A DNA stretch of 64,000 bases, from the NCBI GenBank assembly GCA_002083595.1, contig MSXT01000009.1, positions 1 through 64,000 on the forward strand, written 5' to 3'. This DNA comes from Proteobacteria bacterium ST_bin16 (GTDB taxonomy: Bacteria > Pseudomonadota > Gammaproteobacteria > Burkholderiales > Nitrosomonadaceae). Below are positions 62,615 to 64,000 of the stretch, in pieces; the first letter of the stretch is position 1; every line of letters starts with the position of its first letter. The notes beneath the pieces were generated by a model. It searched no databases. It saw nothing but the letters and a program-made list of their open reading frames with translations, and had not been told where the DNA came from. Both the position numbers and the translations under genes were made by a program.

Positions 62615-64000
62615 ATGAGCGATCAAAATCCCAACGTACCTAAAGACAGTTCGAGCGATTACGGTTCCGAAAGCATCAAAATCCTGAAAGGCTTGGACGC
62701 CGTGCGTAAACGGCCAGGCATGTACATCGGCGACACCAGCGATGGTACGGGACTGCATCATATGGTGTTCGAAGTCGTCGATAATGCCATCGATGAAGCG
62801 TTGGCAGGTCATTGCGACGAAATCACCGTTACCATCCATCCGGATAATTCCGTCAGCGTCATCGACAATGGCCGCGGTATTCCGACCGGTATTAAGCACG
62901 ACGATGATCTAAAACGCTCCGCGGCGGAAATCGTCATGACCGAACTACATGCCGGAGGAAAATTTGACGACAATTCATACAAGGTTTCTGGCGGTTTGCA
63001 CGGTGTCGGCGTGTCGGTGGTCAATGCGTTGTCGGAATGGTTGAAACTCACCATCCGCCGTGATGGAAAAATCAACCAGATGGAATTTCGCATGGGCGTT
63101 CCGGTCAAGCCGCTGGAAGTTACCGGTGAAAGCGAACGGCACGGCACCGAAGTGCACTTTCTCGCCAGTAAGGACATTTTCGGCAACGTCGAATACCATT
63201 ACGATATTTTCGCCAAGCGCCTGCGTGAACTGTCTTTCCTCAACAATGGCGTGAAAATCCACCTGATCGATCAACGCACCGGTAAGGATGAAAGATTCGC
63301 TTTCACCGGCGGTATCAAAAACTTCGTCGAGTACATCAACCGTAGCAAAACCGTGCTGCACCCCAGTATTTTTTATACAACGGGCGTAAAGGACAACATT
63401 GCCGTCGAGGTTTCGATGCAATGGAACGACAGTTACACTGAGCAGGTGCTGTGCTTCACCAACAATATTCCGCAAAAAGACGGCGGCACGCATTTGACCG
63501 GCTTACGCGCGGCGATGACGCGCACGCTCAACAATTACATCGAAAAAAACGAGCTGGCGAAAAAAGCCAAGGTGGAAACCTCCGGTGACGACATGCGCGA
63601 AGGTTTGTCGTGCGTTCTATCGGTGAAATTGTTCGAACCCAAGTTTTCGTCGCAAACCAAGGAAAAATTGGTGTCATCCGAAGTGCGCCCGGTGGTGGAA
63701 GAAGTCGTGTCGCAAAAACTGACCGAGTATTTACTGGAAAATCCCATCGACGCCAAAACCATTTGCAACAAAATCATCGATGCCGCCAGAGCGCGCGAAG
63801 CGGCGCGTAAAGCGCGCGAATTGACGCGCCGGAAAGGTGTGCTCGACAGCATGGGATTGCCGGGAAAACTGGCCGATTGCCAGGAAAAAAATCCGGCATT
63901 GTGCGAACTCTATCTGGTCGAGGGTGATTCCGCAGGCGGTTCCGCCAAACAAGGGCGTGACCGTAAATTCCAAGCCATCATGCCGCTCAAGGGCAAAATC
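62615..64000 (+). CDS. gyrB: DNA gyrase subunit B (partial, 3' end outside window)
   Basis: Starts at ATG 62615; 462 codons are visible and the gene continues past the right edge. GHKL ATPase motifs VVDNAIDEALAGH, DNGRGIPTGI and GLHGVGVSVVNALS, transducer text QKDGGTHLTGL, and the TOPRIM start LYLVEGDSAGGSAKQGRDR are all seen. Introduces negative supercoils with GyrA. Confidence 0.97.
   Translation, partial: MSDQNPNVPKDSSSDYGSESIKILKGLDAVRKRPGMYIGDTSDGTGLHHMVFEVVDNAIDEALAGHCDEITVTIHPDNSVSVIDNGRGIPTGIKHDDDLKRSAAEIVMTELHAGGKFDDNSYKVSGGLHGVGVSVVNALSEWLKLTIRRDGKINQMEFRMGVPVKPLEVTGESERHGTEVHFLASKDIFGNVEYHYDIFAKRLRELSFLNNGVKIHLIDQRTGKDERFAFTGGIKNFVEYINRSKTVLHPSIFYTTGVKDNIAVEVSMQWNDSYTEQVLCFTNNIPQKDGGTHLTGLRAAMTRTLNNYIEKNELAKKAKVETSGDDMREGLSCVLSVKLFEPKFSSQTKEKLVSSEVRPVVEEVVSQKLTEYLLENPIDAKTICNKIIDAARAREAARKARELTRRKGVLDSMGLPGKLADCQEKNPALCELYLVEGDSAGGSAKQGRDRKFQAIMPLKGKI

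Noticed and set aside
1..64000. CRISPR arrays, tRNA genes, rRNA genes, tmRNA
   Set aside because: No evenly spaced repeats or tRNA cloverleaf sequences were found by reading; only rnpB among the structured RNA genes was seen.

Overview
The window looks like a chromosome segment of a betaproteobacterium, most likely a Nitrosomonas-type ammonia oxidiser. This is inferred from the protein family mix: a malyl-CoA lyase/malate-CoA ligase operon, PEP-CTERM proteins, beta-type PanC, DnaA and UppP, and a DmsE/MtrB-type cytochrome module. No ammonia-oxidation gene is present to prove it. The right end is the replication-initiation neighbourhood (dnaA, two DnaA boxes, dnaN, gyrB). The chromosome-partition block (mnmG-rsmG-parA-parB, with a near-consensus parS just upstream) lies about 38 kb to its left.

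Layout. 1-2.1 kb is a scarred region: a truncated PAS/chemoreceptor gene, an IS200/IS605 remnant, a broken hypothetical gene and a truncated second copy of the chemoreceptor 5' end. 2.1-9.9 kb holds ordinary envelope and housekeeping genes (YbaN, FKBP isomerase, DUF748, DUF2141, alpha/beta hydrolase, pncC with an apparent ATT start, YqhA). 10-12 kb is accessory: a HigBA pair and a cassette-like nuclease/EVE gene. 12.2-15.4 kb is the mcl-mtkA-mtkB operon. 15.7-21.1 kb runs from ADP-ribosylglycohydrolase and Trm112 through parB, parA, rsmG and mnmG. 21.2-23.7 kb is a second accessory patch: a fused parD/parE deletion relic, two integron-type cassettes with attC-like sites, and a HigBA pair controlled from a perfect 39-bp palindrome.

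23.9-29.9 kb is a complete RND efflux operon (outer-membrane factor, adaptor, pump). Facing it is an extracellular-electron-transfer-like pair: a decaheme cytochrome and an MtrB/PioB outer-membrane barrel. 33.4-35.4 kb carries DUF192, a methyltransferase and a MazG-like enzyme. 35.4-40.6 kb is a defence-like island: a 1256-residue protein with a PD-(D/E)XK-like N-terminus and a STAND-type NTPase, downstream of a toxin-antitoxin pair and DUF2442 in one probable operon and followed by YefM-YoeB.

40.6-53.1 kb is mostly housekeeping (EttA, a pseudouridine synthase, rhodanese, two PEP-CTERM proteins, UppP, ThiC with a TPP riboswitch, Pcm, TolC, RNase P RNA, PcnB, FolK). 53.1-57.9 kb is a compact peptide-maturation and export cluster: a double-glycine precursor peptide, a radical SAM enzyme without a SPASM cysteine set, an HlyD adaptor and a C39-peptidase ABC exporter. 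TolC, 2.3 kb away, could complete the export channel. panB-panC lead into dnaA-dnaN-gyrB. The strongest candidates for undescribed biology are the peptide cluster, the STAND-nuclease island, the cassette relics with their shared leader, and the MtrAB-like pair.
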